In this document: positions 22,979 through 31,730 of the stretch, piece by piece
How the letters are laid out: each line of letters begins with the position of its first letter
Position numbering within the stretch: position 1 is the stretch's first letter
Assembly: GCA_030529855.1 (NCBI GenBank)
Contig: JAUMWC010000020.1
Coordinates: 1 to 33,293 of the forward strand
Direction of reading: 5' to 3'
Source of the DNA: Gemella sp.
GTDB taxonomy: Bacteria > Bacillota > Bacilli > Staphylococcales > Gemellaceae
DNA length: 33,293 nucleotides
Position numbers and translations under genes: made by a program
The notes under the pieces: model-generated
The model's input: only the letters and a program-made list of their open reading frames with translations
What the model was told of the DNA's origin: nothing
Databases searched by the model: none

Positions 22979-23317
22979 CTAGTAATCAATTCCTACTATA
23001 TTAACATTTACTGAATTAGCTTCAATTTCCGTCATGTTATATAGTGAATTTCTTATATTGTCTTGAATTTTTCCAGCAACACTTGCTACTGGGTACCCTG
23101 CTTTTAAGTTACAGAATATTTCTATATTTAAGTTTTCTTCTTCAAAAGATAACTTAACTCCTTTAGAGTATTCTTTTTTTCCTATTTTTTCTAAAGTAGT
23201 GTTTTTTAAGTTTCCTACTAATTTTGAAACACCTTCTACTTCACTTGCTGCAATTGATACAATTACTGCTAATGCTTGTGGTTTAATTTCGATATTTCCT
23301 AGGTTATTTTTTGTCAT
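22979..23317 (-). CDS. yqhY: Asp23/Gls24 family protein (YqhY-like)
   Basis: This 112-residue protein has the Asp23/Gls24 pattern: NIEIKPQALAVIVSIAASEVEGVSKLVGNL, EEENLNIEIFCNLKAGYPV and VAGKIQDNIRNSLYNMTEIEANSVNVNIVGIDY. YqhY lies ahead of nusB in many Firmicutes and is linked to the control of acetyl-CoA carboxylase; a direct role is not certain. It is the first gene of the operon behind a TTGCTA-17-TATAAT promoter, with AGGAGAAGAG before the ATG. Confidence 0.88.
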   Translation of the reverse strand: MTKNNLGNIEIKPQALAVIVSIAASEVEGVSKLVGNLKNTTLEKIGKKEYSKGVKLSFEEENLNIEIFCNLKAGYPVASVAGKIQDNIRNSLYNMTEIEANSVNVNIVGIDY

Positions 23318-23352
23318 TTTCTCTTCTCCTATAATCTTTATAGTTATATAAA

Positions 23353-23381
23353 ATTATACACTAAATAACCCTTATTAGCAA
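23353..23381 (-). promoter_or_regulatory. Promoter of the yqhY operon
   Basis: TTGCTA (23376-23381) and TATAAT (23353-23358) on the minus strand, 17-bp spacer. Confidence 0.65.
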
Positions 23382-23404
23382 ATCAATTTTTTCAAAATAA
23401 AAAA

Positions 23405-23424
23405 GGGATTGCAATAGCAATCCC
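23405..23424 (-). terminator. Terminator of the tRNA cluster
   Basis: GGGATTGC / GCAATCCC around TATT, followed by TTTTTTATTTT on the minus strand, four bases past tRNA-Asn. Confidence 0.88.
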
Positions 23425-23428
23425 CCTA

Positions 23429-23502
23429 CTCCACAGGCAGGACTCGAACCTGCGACCCTCTGATTAACAGTCAGATGCTACTACCAACTGAGCTACTGTG
23501 GA
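23429..23502 (-). tRNA. tRNA-Asn (GTT)
   Basis: Acceptor TCCACAG / CTGTGGA with discriminator G, anticodon loop CTGTTAA, T-arm GCAGGTTCGAGTCCTGC. The 3' CCA is not encoded (TAG follows), unlike the other four tRNAs of this cluster, so it must be added by the CCA enzyme. Confidence 0.95.
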
Positions 23503-23506
23503 TTAA

Positions 23507-23582
23507 TGGCGGTCCCGACGGGAATCGAACCCGCGATCTTCGCCGTGACAGGGCGACGTGATAACCGCTACACCACGGGACC
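23507..23582 (-). tRNA. tRNA-Asp (GTC)
   Basis: Acceptor GGTCCCG / CGGGACC, anticodon loop CTGTCAC, T-arm CGGGTTCGATTCCCG, discriminator G, encoded CCA. Confidence 0.95.
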
Positions 23583-23593
23583 ATATAAAAAAA

Positions 23594-23667
23594 TGGAGCG
23601 GGTGATGAGAATCGAACTCACAACATCAGTTTGGAAGACTGAGGTTTTACCACTAAACTACACCCGC
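23594..23667 (-). tRNA. tRNA-Gly (TCC), copy 2 in transcription order
   Basis: Acceptor GCGGGTG paired with CACCCGC (one mismatch-free stem), anticodon loop CTTCCAA, encoded CCA. Identical to the copy exactly 200 bp away at 23794-23867. Confidence 0.95.
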
Positions 23668-23691
23668 TATATAAAATTTATTAAATTAAAA

Positions 23692-23784
23692 TGGAGGAGG
23701 AAAGGGGATTCGAACCCCTGCGAGCTTTTACACTCCTGTCGGTTTTCAAGACCGATCCCTTCAGCCGGACTTGGGTATTCCTCC
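23692..23784 (-). tRNA. tRNA-Ser (TGA)
   Basis: 93 nt including CCA, with the long variable arm of class II tRNAs. Acceptor GGAGGAA / TTCCTCC, anticodon loop CTTGAAA (TGA), T-arm AGGGGTTCGAATCCCCT. Confidence 0.95.
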
Positions 23785-23793
23785 TAAATAAAA

Positions 23794-23867
23794 TGGAGCG
23801 GGTGATGAGAATCGAACTCACAACATCAGTTTGGAAGACTGAGGTTTTACCACTAAACTACACCCGC
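23794..23867 (-). tRNA. tRNA-Gly (TCC), copy 1 in transcription order
   Basis: First gene of the cluster; same sequence as 23594-23667, including the encoded CCA and the TTTT that follows. Confidence 0.95.
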
Positions 23868-23893
23868 TAGTTGTTTAATTAATTTACTTTTAT

Positions 23894-23922
23894 ATTTTAT
23901 AAAAATTTTAAATTTTTGTCAA
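23894..23922 (-). promoter_or_regulatory. Promoter of the tRNA cluster
   Basis: TTGACA (23917-23922) and TAAAAT (23894-23899) on the minus strand, 17-bp spacer, 27 bp upstream of tRNA-Gly. Confidence 0.75.
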
Positions 23923-23963
23923 TACTTTTTTTAAAAAAATTTATACTAAAAAAATTAAAAAAT

Positions 23964-23995
23964 AAACCCCTGAAACGTTGAGGTTTCAAGGGTTT
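23964..23995 (-). terminator. Terminator after rpmG
   Basis: A 13-bp stem (AAACCCTTGAAAC / GTTTCAGGGGTTT, one G-T pair) followed by ATTTTTTAATTTTTT on the minus strand. Confidence 0.85.
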
Positions 23996-24004
23996 TAAAA
24001 GAAA

Positions 24005-24154
24005 TTATTTAGTTTCTCTGTGTAGAGTTACTTTTTTTAATCTTGGACAGTATTTTTTTAATTCGATACGGTCAGGATTGTTTCTTTTGTTTTTCTTAGT
24101 AATGTAGTTTCTGTCACCACATTCTGTACAAGCTAATGTTACATTTACGCGCAT
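24005..24154 (-). CDS. rpmG: 50S ribosomal protein L33
   Basis: This 49-residue protein opens [20 protein letters not shown], then continues [20 protein letters not shown] and ends [18 protein letters not shown] and KYCPRL are the L33 hallmarks. Three cysteines remain (C9, C12, C36) of the four in zinc-binding L33; the fourth position after YCP is R, so zinc binding is probably lost. AGGAGG precedes the ATG. It stands alone here, without the secE-nusG genes that often follow L33. Probably cytoplasmic and part of the large subunit near the E site. Confidence 0.95.
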   Translation of the reverse strand: MRVNVTLACTECGDRNYITKKNKRNNPDRIELKKYCPRLKKVTLHRETK

Positions 24155-24241
24155 GAATATAACCTCCTATTTAATATATTTTACAACTTTTTCATACAAC
24201 GATATATATTATATCACTAAAATTTATAAAAATCTAGTATT

Positions 24242-26797
24242 TTATTTAGTTAGTTGTTTTCTTTTTTCTTTTAGTTCTTTTATTTTTGCAAGTTTTTCTT
24301 CTTGTTTAGATTTCTTTTCTTCTCTTGCTTGACTCTTAATCGGTCCCTTAGCTAAATGCTGTTTAGAATCATTTGTAATTAGAACTTGGTTGTCCTCTTT
24401 CATCTCAATTTCTTCGTGACGTTCAACCTTGATTCTTAATAAGTTTGTAGTAACACTGTCCTCAATTTCATCAATCATATTCTCAAACATTATGTGACCT
24501 TCGTTTCGGTATTCACGTAAAGGATCGATTTGTCCATATGATCTTAAGAAAATCCCTCTTCTTAATTGATCCATTTGATCAATGTGATCAGTCCAGTGTT
24601 GATCAATTGAATTTAATACAATATATTTCTCAAATGAATCAAATGTTTCATCAGTTAATAGTTCTCGCTTTTCTGATAAATCTGCATTAATTCTTTCTAT
24701 TACAATATTAGCAAATTCGTCATTATCTGCATGTTCAATTTCTTTTGTTAAAGCAATTGGATTTTCAAAGAAGTATTTATCATTAATCAGTTTAAGGATG
24801 TCTTTGTTTTCTAATTCTTCTCCATATTGATCTGAAGAAGCGTAATCAATCGTTTTGTTAACTGCATTAGAAATCATATCGTCTACAATATGAGTAACTT
24901 TTTGACTTTCAAGAATTTCGTTACGCTCTCCATACATAACTTCCCTTTGTTTTCTAAGTACATCATCATACTGAAGAACTTGTTTCCTTGCATCAAAGTT
25001 GTTTCCTTCAACACGTTTTTGAGCTGATTCTACTGATCTAGAAATCATTTTTGATTCTAATGGAGCATCGTCATTAGCTTCCATTAATTTCTTAAGTCTA
25101 TCCGCACCGAATCTCATCATTAATTCATCTTCTAATGATAAGTAGAATCTTGAGTAACCTGGATCCCCTTGACGTCCAGCACGTCCACGTAACTGATTAT
25201 CAATACGACGTGATTCGTGACGCTCTGTTCCAATAACAGCTAGTCCACCAAGTTCTCTAACTCCTTCTCCTAACTTAATGTCAGTCCCACGTCCTGCCAT
25301 GTTAGTTGCGATTGTTACAGAACCTCTTTGTCCTGCAAGTTTAATAATTTCAGCTTCTGATTCATTTTGTTTAGCATTAAGTACTTTATGTGGTACTCCT
25401 ACTTTGTACAGTAAACTTGATAACAATTCACTCGTCTCAATCGCTACCGTTCCTAACAGTACTGGTTGTCCTGTTAAGTAGCGCTCTTTTACTTCTTCTA
25501 CGATAGCTCTGTATTTAGAGTTCATACTTGAATAAACTAAGTCTGATGCATCGATACGAGCTATTGGTTTATTAGTTGGAATTGTTGTTACAACCATGTT
25601 GTAAATATTTCTAAACTCTTCTTCTTCTGTTTTAGCAGTACCAGTCATACCTGATAATTTCTTGTACATACGGAAGTAGTTTTGGAATGTGATTGTAGCC
25701 ATTGTTTTATTTTCTCTTTGTACTTCTACACCTTCTTTTGCTTCGATTGCTTGGTGCAGTCCTTCTGAGAATCTACGTCCTGGCATAGTACGTCCAGTAA
25801 ATGGATCTACTATTTGGATTTCTCCTTCTTCCACAACATAATCCACGTCTAATGCCATTGTATAGTTAGCTTTCAATGCTTGGTTAATGTGGTGTAATAA
25901 ATCTACATTTTTTAAATCAAATAAGTTTCTGATTCCAAAGTACGATTCAGCTTTATCAATCCCATGTTCTGATAATTGAATAGCTTTCGTTTTAATGTCT
26001 AGAGTGTAATCTCCATCAGATCCATCTTCTTCTGTAGCTCTACGTAATGTTTTAACAAAAGCGTTAGTAGCTCCATATAATGAAGTAGATTCTTGCCCTT
26101 CTCCAGAAATGATAAGTGGCGTTCTAGCTTCATCGATTAATACTGAGTCAACCTCATCAATAACTGCGTAACTTAAAGGTCTTTGTACCCTATCTTCTAC
26201 ACTACGAACCATGTTGTCACGTAAGTAGTCAAACCCTAACTCATTATTTGTTGAGTAAGTAATATCACATGCATACACTTCTCTCTTTTCTGCTGGAGAT
26301 AATGAGTTTAAGTTAAGACCTACTGTAAGTCCCATCCATTCATAGAATGGAGCCATTTCTTCTTTATCACGTTGAGATAAGTATTCGTTAACTGTAATTA
26401 CGTGTACCCCTTCTCCTAATAGGGCATTTAGATATACTGGTAAAGTTGCTGTTAGAGTTTTCCCTTCTCCAGTACGCATCTCTGCTATATCTCCACGGTG
26501 TAGTGCCATCCCACCCATAAGCTGAACTTTATAAGGTTTCATTCCAATCGAACGGTAAGCCCCTTCTCTTGCAGCCGCTAAAGCATCAATTAAAATTGAA
26601 TCAAGGATATCTTGGTTAGATTTACCTTTTTCTTTTTGCTTAGCAATAATTTCTTTAAATTCTACTGTTTTGTTTTTTAATGCTTCGTCTGATAACTTAG
26701 CATATTCATCTTCTTTTGCTATAATTTTATCTGCTAATTTGGATAGAGATTTTACTTCTCTTTTATTAGCATCAAATAGTTTTCCAAATATTCCCAT
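24242..26797 (-). CDS. secA: Preprotein translocase ATPase SecA
   Basis: This 851-residue motor pushes preproteins through SecYEG. Walker A MRTGEGKT is at 107-114; [19 protein letters not shown] carries Walker B (about 208-226). Later motifs are [13 protein letters not shown] and [26 protein letters not shown]. The C-terminal tail is lysine-rich and lacks the CxCxSGxxxxxCH(C) zinc motif that binds SecB; this is common in Gram-positive SecA forms. AGAGGAC precedes the ATG. No clear terminator lies between it and rpmG. Its leader holds a 17-bp palindrome at 26811-26827. Confidence 0.97.
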   Translation of the reverse strand: MGIFGKLFDANKREVKSLSKLADKIIAKEDEYAKLSDEALKNKTVEFKEIIAKQKEKGKSNQDILDSILIDALAAAREGAYRSIGMKPYKVQLMGGMALHRGDIAEMRTGEGKTLTATLPVYLNALLGEGVHVITVNEYLSQRDKEEMAPFYEWMGLTVGLNLNSLSPAEKREVYACDITYSTNNELGFDYLRDNMVRSVEDRVQRPLSYAVIDEVDSVLIDEARTPLIISGEGQESTSLYGATNAFVKTLRRATEEDGSDGDYTLDIKTKAIQLSEHGIDKAESYFGIRNLFDLKNVDLLHHINQALKANYTMALDVDYVVEEGEIQIVDPFTGRTMPGRRFSEGLHQAIEAKEGVEVQRENKTMATITFQNYFRMYKKLSGMTGTAKTEEEEFRNIYNMVVTTIPTNKPIARIDASDLVYSSMNSKYRAIVEEVKERYLTGQPVLLGTVAIETSELLSSLLYKVGVPHKVLNAKQNESEAEIIKLAGQRGSVTIATNMAGRGTDIKLGEGVRELGGLAVIGTERHESRRIDNQLRGRAGRQGDPGYSRFYLSLEDELMMRFGADRLKKLMEANDDAPLESKMISRSVESAQKRVEGNNFDARKQVLQYDDVLRKQREVMYGERNEILESQKVTHIVDDMISNAVNKTIDYASSDQYGEELENKDILKLINDKYFFENPIALTKEIEHADNDEFANIVIERINADLSEKRELLTDETFDSFEKYIVLNSIDQHWTDHIDQMDQLRRGIFLRSYGQIDPLREYRNEGHIMFENMIDEIEDSVTTNLLRIKVERHEEIEMKEDNQVLITNDSKQHLAKGPIKSQAREEKKSKQEEKLAKIKELKEKRKQLTK

Positions 26798-26810
26798 TGT
26801 TTGTCCTCTC

Positions 26811-26827
26811 AGTTAATTAAATTAACT
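26811..26827. promoter_or_regulatory. 17-bp palindrome in the secA leader
   Basis: AGTTAATT-A-AATTAACT lies between the -10 box (26844) and the ribosome binding site of secA. It could be an operator or an RNA hairpin affecting translation. Confidence 0.4.
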
Positions 26828-26843
26828 ACATTAATATCCCTGT

Positions 26844-26872
26844 ATTATACCATTTTAATTATATTTAATCAA
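26844..26872 (-). promoter_or_regulatory. Promoter of secA
   Basis: TTGATT (26867-26872) and TATAAT (26844-26849) on the minus strand, 17-bp spacer, with TGG before the -10 (extended -10). Confidence 0.75.
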
Positions 26873-26889
26873 AGGATACATTACAGAAT

Positions 26890-26917
26890 AAAAGCCCAGT
26901 TTAATAACTAGACTTTT
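26890..26917 (-). terminator. Terminator after gltX
   Basis: A 12-bp stem with G-T pairs (AAAAGTCTAGTT / AACTGGGCTTTT), loop ATTA, then a weak T-run on the minus strand. Confidence 0.65.
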
Positions 26918-26927
26918 ATCACAATCA

Positions 26928-28379
26928 TTATAATTGAGCTTTTAATCTTTCGATTACTAATTCTTTACCTAATAACTCTAAACTTAGGTTAAGTTCTGGC
27001 CCGTGCATTTGTCCTGTTGTTGCAACACGGATAGGCATAAATAAGTTTTTACCTTTAACTCCTGTTTCTTTTTGAATTTCTTTAATTAAATTCTTAATGT
27101 TATCAGCAGTAAAGTCTTCACTAGCTTCAGTTTTCTCAATTAAAGCTGTGTATACTTGCGCATTAGTTTCTAAAGCTAAAACTTCTTTTTCTTCATCTGA
27201 GAATGATAATTCTTTGTTGAAGAATAGTTTTGTAAGTTCTACTATTTCAGCTCCATATGACATTTGTGGTTGGTATAGAGCGATTAATTTTTCAAACCAT
27301 TCTTTGTTAGAATCAATATCTGATTGAGTAACCACTCCTTCTTTTACTAAGAATGGTAATGATAGGTCTACGATTCTTTCTAGTGGTTGTTTCTTGATGT
27401 ATTGGTTGTTAATCCAAGTAAGTTTTTGGTTATCAAAGAATGCTGGTGATTTAGATAGTCTCTTCTCATCAAAAATCTTAGCAAATTCATCACGACTAAA
27501 GATTTCCTCTTCACCTTCTGGTGACCAACCTAATAGAGCGATAAAGTTAAAGATAGCTTCTGGTAAGTATCCTAATGAATCGTATTGCTCGATAAATTGG
27601 ATAATTGATTCATCACGTTTAGATAATTTTTTCTTGTTTTCATTAACGATTAGTGTCATATGTCCAAATGTTGGAGCTGTAAAGTTTAGCGCTTCGTATA
27701 CTACTAATTGTTTTGGTGTATTAGAAATGTGGTCATCTCCACGTAATACGTGTGAAATTTCCATTAAGAAGTCATCAACTACTACACAGAAGTTGTATGT
27801 AGCTACTCCATCATTTTTAATAATAACGAAATCTCCAAAGTCTTTACCTTCGAATGATAAATCACCTTTTACCATATCGTTCCATTTATATGTTCTATCT
27901 TGTGGTACACGAATACGGATAGATGGTTTTCTTCCTTCTGCTACAAAAGCCGCTTCTTCTTCAGCAGTTAAGTTAGCATGTTTCCCTCCATATCTTGGCG
28001 GCATTCCATTAGCAATTTGTTCTTCACGCTCTGCTTCTAATTCTTCAGCAGTCATGTAACATCTGTAGGCTTTACCTTCATCTATTAATTGCTGTGCATA
28101 TTTTTGATATATTTCTACACGCTCAGACTGACGGTAAGGTCCAAATCCTTTTTCTTTGTGAATTCCTTCATCATAGTCTAGACCTAGCCACTCTAAATAT
28201 TTAAGTTGACTTGCTTCTCCATCTACTGTATTACGTTTAGAGTCCGTGTCTTCAATTCTTAAAACAAATTCTCCATTATTTCTCTTAGCAAATAGATAGT
28301 TAAACAGCGCTGTTCTGGCATTTCCTATATGCAGGTTACCCGTTGGTGACGGTGCATATCTTACTCTTACTTTTGTCAT
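26928..28379 (-). CDS. gltX: Glutamyl-tRNA synthetase
   Basis: This 483-residue class I synthetase has the HIGH signature [10 protein letters not shown] (11-20) and the KMSKS-like loop KLSKRDES (251-258). The C-terminal helical half recognises the anticodon. In most Firmicutes this enzyme also charges tRNA-Gln with Glu for later amidation; nothing in the sequence contradicts that, but gatCAB is outside the window. The promoter lies at 28416-28445. It is a single-gene unit. Confidence 0.97.
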   Translation of the reverse strand: MTKVRVRYAPSPTGNLHIGNARTALFNYLFAKRNNGEFVLRIEDTDSKRNTVDGEASQLKYLEWLGLDYDEGIHKEKGFGPYRQSERVEIYQKYAQQLIDEGKAYRCYMTAEELEAEREEQIANGMPPRYGGKHANLTAEEEAAFVAEGRKPSIRIRVPQDRTYKWNDMVKGDLSFEGKDFGDFVIIKNDGVATYNFCVVVDDFLMEISHVLRGDDHISNTPKQLVVYEALNFTAPTFGHMTLIVNENKKKLSKRDESIIQFIEQYDSLGYLPEAIFNFIALLGWSPEGEEEIFSRDEFAKIFDEKRLSKSPAFFDNQKLTWINNQYIKKQPLERIVDLSLPFLVKEGVVTQSDIDSNKEWFEKLIALYQPQMSYGAEIVELTKLFFNKELSFSDEEKEVLALETNAQVYTALIEKTEASEDFTADNIKNLIKEIQKETGVKGKNLFMPIRVATTGQMHGPELNLSLELLGKELVIERLKAQL

Positions 28380-28415
28380 TAATTAATCTTCCTTATAAAT
28401 TATATTTTACAAATA

Positions 28416-28445
28416 ATTATAGCATATTCTAACAAAAAATTTCAA
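28416..28445 (-). promoter_or_regulatory. Promoter of gltX
   Basis: TTGAAA (28440-28445), 18-bp spacer, TATAAT (28416-28421) on the minus strand with TGC before the -10. No T-box leader is visible in the short 5' region. Confidence 0.65.
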
Positions 28446-28528
28446 TGTTTGTAAAATTTTATAAACTTTTCTTCATATTAATATGTAATATTTAAATACG
28501 ATTACAAATGGCTCTACTACTTACTTTA

Positions 28529-28557
28529 TTGAATATTTGACGCTTATATTATATAAT
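28529..28557 (+). promoter_or_regulatory. Promoter of the mnh operon
   Basis: TTGAAT (28529-28534), 17-bp spacer, TATAAT (28552-28557), 37 bp upstream of the mnhA ATG. Confidence 0.65.
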
Positions 28558-28594
28558 ATTACTTGTAAATAAATTTAGAAAGAGAGGTTTTTTC

Positions 28595-30940
28595 ATGTTA
28601 CATTTGAGTATCTTGCTACCTTTATTTGCAATTTTCTTGATACCTGTTATAAAAAAATATGTTAAAAATGTACATCTAGGATCATTTGTTTTCTTTGTTC
28701 CTGCAACAATATTTGCATATTTTTTATCTAATATCAGTAATATAAATCAAGGTGCAACAATTATTCAAAATTTTGCCTTTGCTTCAAATGTCGGTCTTGA
28801 TTTTAACTTTAGACTCGATGGTTTGTCGCAATTATTTACTTTATTAATAAGCGGAATCGGAACTTTAGTAATTCTTTATTCTGTATTTTATATGGAAAAG
28901 AATGATCCAAAACTTCATAAATTTTATATATACTTAATGATGTTTATGACTGCTATGTTAGGTTTAGTATTATCTGACAATCTACTTAGTATGTATATGT
29001 TTTGGGAATTTACTTCTGTGTCATCATTCTTATTAATTTCATATTGGCACGAAAACGATGCATCTAGACGTGGTGCACTTAAATCATTAATCATCACAGT
29101 TTTTGGTGGAATGTTAATGTTATTAGGAATTATCATTCTAAGACTAATAACTGGTTCATTCAACATCAGTGAAATCATTGCTTATTCAACAAGCAACGAT
29201 ATGGGATCACTTGCTTATGTAGCGATGGTATTAATTATTATTGGTGCCTTTTCTAAATCAGCCCAATTCCCATTCCACATTTGGTTACCAGATGCTATGG
29301 CTGCGCCAACACCTATTTCATCTTACCTTCACTCAGCGACAATGGTTAAGGCTGGTATATATTTATTACTAAGAACAGGAGTTGTCTTCTCATTCACTTC
29401 TAGTTTTTCACATACACTAATAGTATTTGGTGCTATCACTATGTTACTAGGATCTGTGAATGCTGTATTCCTAAAAGATTTAAAATCTGTACTTGCCTAC
29501 TCCACTATAAGTCAACTAGGTATGATGACTTTAATGATTGGTATTGGAAATCTAGGATTATACAATAGAGCAGATGTTGTATATACATTCGCTTTCTATG
29601 CTGTAACTTTCCATATTATTAACCACGCTGCTTTCAAAGCAAGTTTATTCATGGTTACAGGTATAATTGACCATACTATGCACTCTCGTGATATCTCTAT
29701 GATTAGAGGTCTACGTGCATTTTTACCAGTATCGTTTGTTATCTCTATTTTAGGTGGAATGTCTATGGCTGGGGTACCACCATTTTCTGGGTTCTACTCT
29801 AAAGAGTTCTTCTTAAACGTAGTATTCTCTTTAATCAATGTAAACCCTATATACTGGATTGTAGTTATCATGACTGTAGCAGCAGCATTAGGAACATTTG
29901 TTTACTCAATGATTCTTGCCTTCAAACCATTCCTTGGTGAATATAGCGACAAGCCACTTGGTAGACACAAAATGCACCTTGCTAATAAGGGAATATTGAT
30001 TTCGCCTGCAATTTTAGCGGTATTTACAATAGCTAACAACTTCTTTAAAGATGTTATTGTTATACCTGCACAAAAAACAGTTGTTAATTCTACTGAATTT
30101 GTAAGTAGTGTTCACCATGATCACTTATTAAGCCCTGAATTAGTTACAACTATTGTAGTTATTATTCTAGGGGCTGCACTATATATTAAATTCGCTAGTA
30201 AAAATGTTGTTTATGAAGTTAGCCCTGTTATTGTTAACATTCAAAAACTTTACGATAAAACTGGAGAACTTATCTATAAAGGATCAGAATTCTTACACAA
30301 CGCCTTTATCACTAACAAGATAAGAAGAAATATGTCTTATATCTTCGTCAGTCTTTCGGCTACAATTATCTTAGGATACTTTGCTTTAGGTAATCCTTTA
30401 CTAGTAACTTCTTTCTCAAAAATAAGTTACTTTAATATAGCAATTGCTGTTGGTATTGCAATTTGCTGTGTAGCTTTATCTGTTATGACTAATAGATTGG
30501 TTCTAATTATGACATCTTCTGGTATAGGATTTATGATGACTGCTATTTATGTATCATTTAAAGCTCCTGACCTTGCTATGACTCAATTTGTTATTGAATC
30601 TATTTCTACTATCATTTTCTTAGTAGCATTTATTCTATTAACAGATAAAACAAAACATATCGAAGCTCCTAAGTTCAAACTTACTAATGCTGTTATCGCA
30701 GCATTAAGTGGTATAAGTTTCACTATTGTTGGACTAGTAGCTTGGGCTTATAAAAATCCATCAGCCCTTAGCGGATTCTTCAAAGAAAATGTAATCCCTT
30801 CTGGTGGTGGTAACATAGTTAACGTAATCATCGTAGACTTCCGTGGTTTCGATACTCTGTTCGAAGTTGTGGTTATGGCTATGGTTGCACTTATTGTGTA
30901 CGCTATGTTCAAACTAATTAAGAAAGGAGCTAATAAATAA
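28595..30940 (+). CDS. mnhA: Na+/H+ antiporter subunit A (MnhA/MrpA)
   Basis: This 781-residue membrane protein is related to complex I NuoL. It has E138 (MFWEFTS), K221 (AFSKSAQFPFHIWLPDAM), H246 and K252 (SYLHSATMVKAG), the proton-path residues of the family. Its C-terminal part (about 590-781) is the MrpA-specific region, with FMMTAIYVSFKAPDLAMTQFVIES. Length is normal. It starts the Mrp operon, in which all subunits form one antiporter that exports Na+ for protons. GAGAGG precedes the ATG. Its stop overlaps the mnhB start by one base. Confidence 0.95.
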   Translation: MLHLSILLPLFAIFLIPVIKKYVKNVHLGSFVFFVPATIFAYFLSNISNINQGATIIQNFAFASNVGLDFNFRLDGLSQLFTLLISGIGTLVILYSVFYMEKNDPKLHKFYIYLMMFMTAMLGLVLSDNLLSMYMFWEFTSVSSFLLISYWHENDASRRGALKSLIITVFGGMLMLLGIIILRLITGSFNISEIIAYSTSNDMGSLAYVAMVLIIIGAFSKSAQFPFHIWLPDAMAAPTPISSYLHSATMVKAGIYLLLRTGVVFSFTSSFSHTLIVFGAITMLLGSVNAVFLKDLKSVLAYSTISQLGMMTLMIGIGNLGLYNRADVVYTFAFYAVTFHIINHAAFKASLFMVTGIIDHTMHSRDISMIRGLRAFLPVSFVISILGGMSMAGVPPFSGFYSKEFFLNVVFSLINVNPIYWIVVIMTVAAALGTFVYSMILAFKPFLGEYSDKPLGRHKMHLANKGILISPAILAVFTIANNFFKDVIVIPAQKTVVNSTEFVSSVHHDHLLSPELVTTIVVIILGAALYIKFASKNVVYEVSPVIVNIQKLYDKTGELIYKGSEFLHNAFITNKIRRNMSYIFVSLSATIILGYFALGNPLLVTSFSKISYFNIAIAVGIAICCVALSVMTNRLVLIMTSSGIGFMMTAIYVSFKAPDLAMTQFVIESISTIIFLVAFILLTDKTKHIEAPKFKLTNAVIAALSGISFTIVGLVAWAYKNPSALSGFFKENVIPSGGGNIVNVIIVDFRGFDTLFEVVVMAMVALIVYAMFKLIKKGANK

Positions 30941-31365
30941 TGAAAACTAATGATTTAATTTTAAAAACACTAGCTGGAATTATAGCTGCCTTTACTTTTA
31001 TATTATCAATTTATCTATACTTTAAAGGGCACTTTTATCCTGGTGGTGGTTTCGTAGGTGGTCTGCTATGTACTATGGCTATAGGACTTGCTATGTTCGC
31101 TTACGGTATTGACACTGTAAATAAAGTTCTTCCTTTAAACTATATCAAAATGACAGCAATCGGAGTTGTTTTAGCTATTGGTACTGCCGCTTCTGGTATG
31201 TTAGCAGGTAAAAACTTCTTCAAACACCACTTCACTCACGCTCACATTCCATTAATTGGAGAAGCGGAATTGCATACAGCTGCAATTTTTGACCTTGGTG
31301 TTTACCTTGTAGTTGTCGGTGTATTAATGTCTGTTATTCTTGCATTTGGAAAGGATGGTAAATAA
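30940..31365 (+). CDS. mnhB: Na+/H+ antiporter subunit B (MnhB/MrpB)
   Basis: This 141-residue protein has four membrane helices and the MrpB signature HFYPGGGFVGGLLCTMAIGLAMFAYG (about 31-56) and a late LHTAAIFDLGVYLVVVGVLM. It is part of the Mrp complex. It overlaps the mnhA stop by one base and ends two bases before mnhC. AAGAAAGGAG lies upstream within mnhA. Confidence 0.95.
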   Translation: MKTNDLILKTLAGIIAAFTFILSIYLYFKGHFYPGGGFVGGLLCTMAIGLAMFAYGIDTVNKVLPLNYIKMTAIGVVLAIGTAASGMLAGKNFFKHHFTHAHIPLIGEAELHTAAIFDLGVYLVVVGVLMSVILAFGKDGK

Positions 31366-31367
31366 TT

Positions 31368-31730
31368 ATGGAACTTATTATGATAATACTTTGTGGTATT
31401 CTTGTAGGTTTTGGAGTTTACATGATGCTTTCTAAATCAACTATGAGAATCATAATTGGTGTGGGACTTTTTGGTCACGCAGCAAATACAATCATTCTAA
31501 TTGCAGGTGGATTAAACGATGGTGATATTCCTATTATTTCTGAATTAGGAAATAACTATATCGACCCTATTCCTGCTGCCCTAATTCTTACAGCTATCGT
31601 TATTGGTTTTGCGGTAACTTGCTTACTTATAGCAATCTACATCGCCAACTACAAACTTAAAGCTAGTGATGATATTAATGAATTAGAAGATGTTGACTTT
31701 TATAAGGAGGTAAGTAAAGATGACAAGTAA
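31368..31730 (+). CDS. mnhC: Na+/H+ antiporter subunit C (MnhC/MrpC)
   Basis: This 120-residue NuoK-like protein has three membrane helices. RIIIGVGLFGHAANTIIL (about 27-44) and DPIPAALILTAIVIGFAVTCLLIAI (about 66-90) are typical of MrpC. It overlaps mnhD by 11 bases. It closes the antiporter membrane part between MnhA and MnhD. Confidence 0.95.
   Translation: MELIMIILCGILVGFGVYMMLSKSTMRIIIGVGLFGHAANTIILIAGGLNDGDIPIISELGNNYIDPIPAALILTAIVIGFAVTCLLIAIYIANYKLKASDDINELEDVDFYKEVSKDDK

Noticed and set aside
23506-23787. A 93-codon plus-strand open frame
   Set aside because: It runs antisense through tRNA-Asp, tRNA-Gly and tRNA-Ser, whose cloverleaf sequences explain the region fully.
27394-28059. 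A 221-codon plus-strand open frame opposite gltX
   Set aside because: It is antisense to the conserved catalytic half of glutamyl-tRNA synthetase, is rich in Ser and lacks a ribosome binding site; a codon-bias shadow.
28380-28528. T-box or riboswitch leader between gltX and mnhA
   Set aside because: No T-box sequence, long stem structure or terminator/antiterminator pair is visible; only ordinary promoters.
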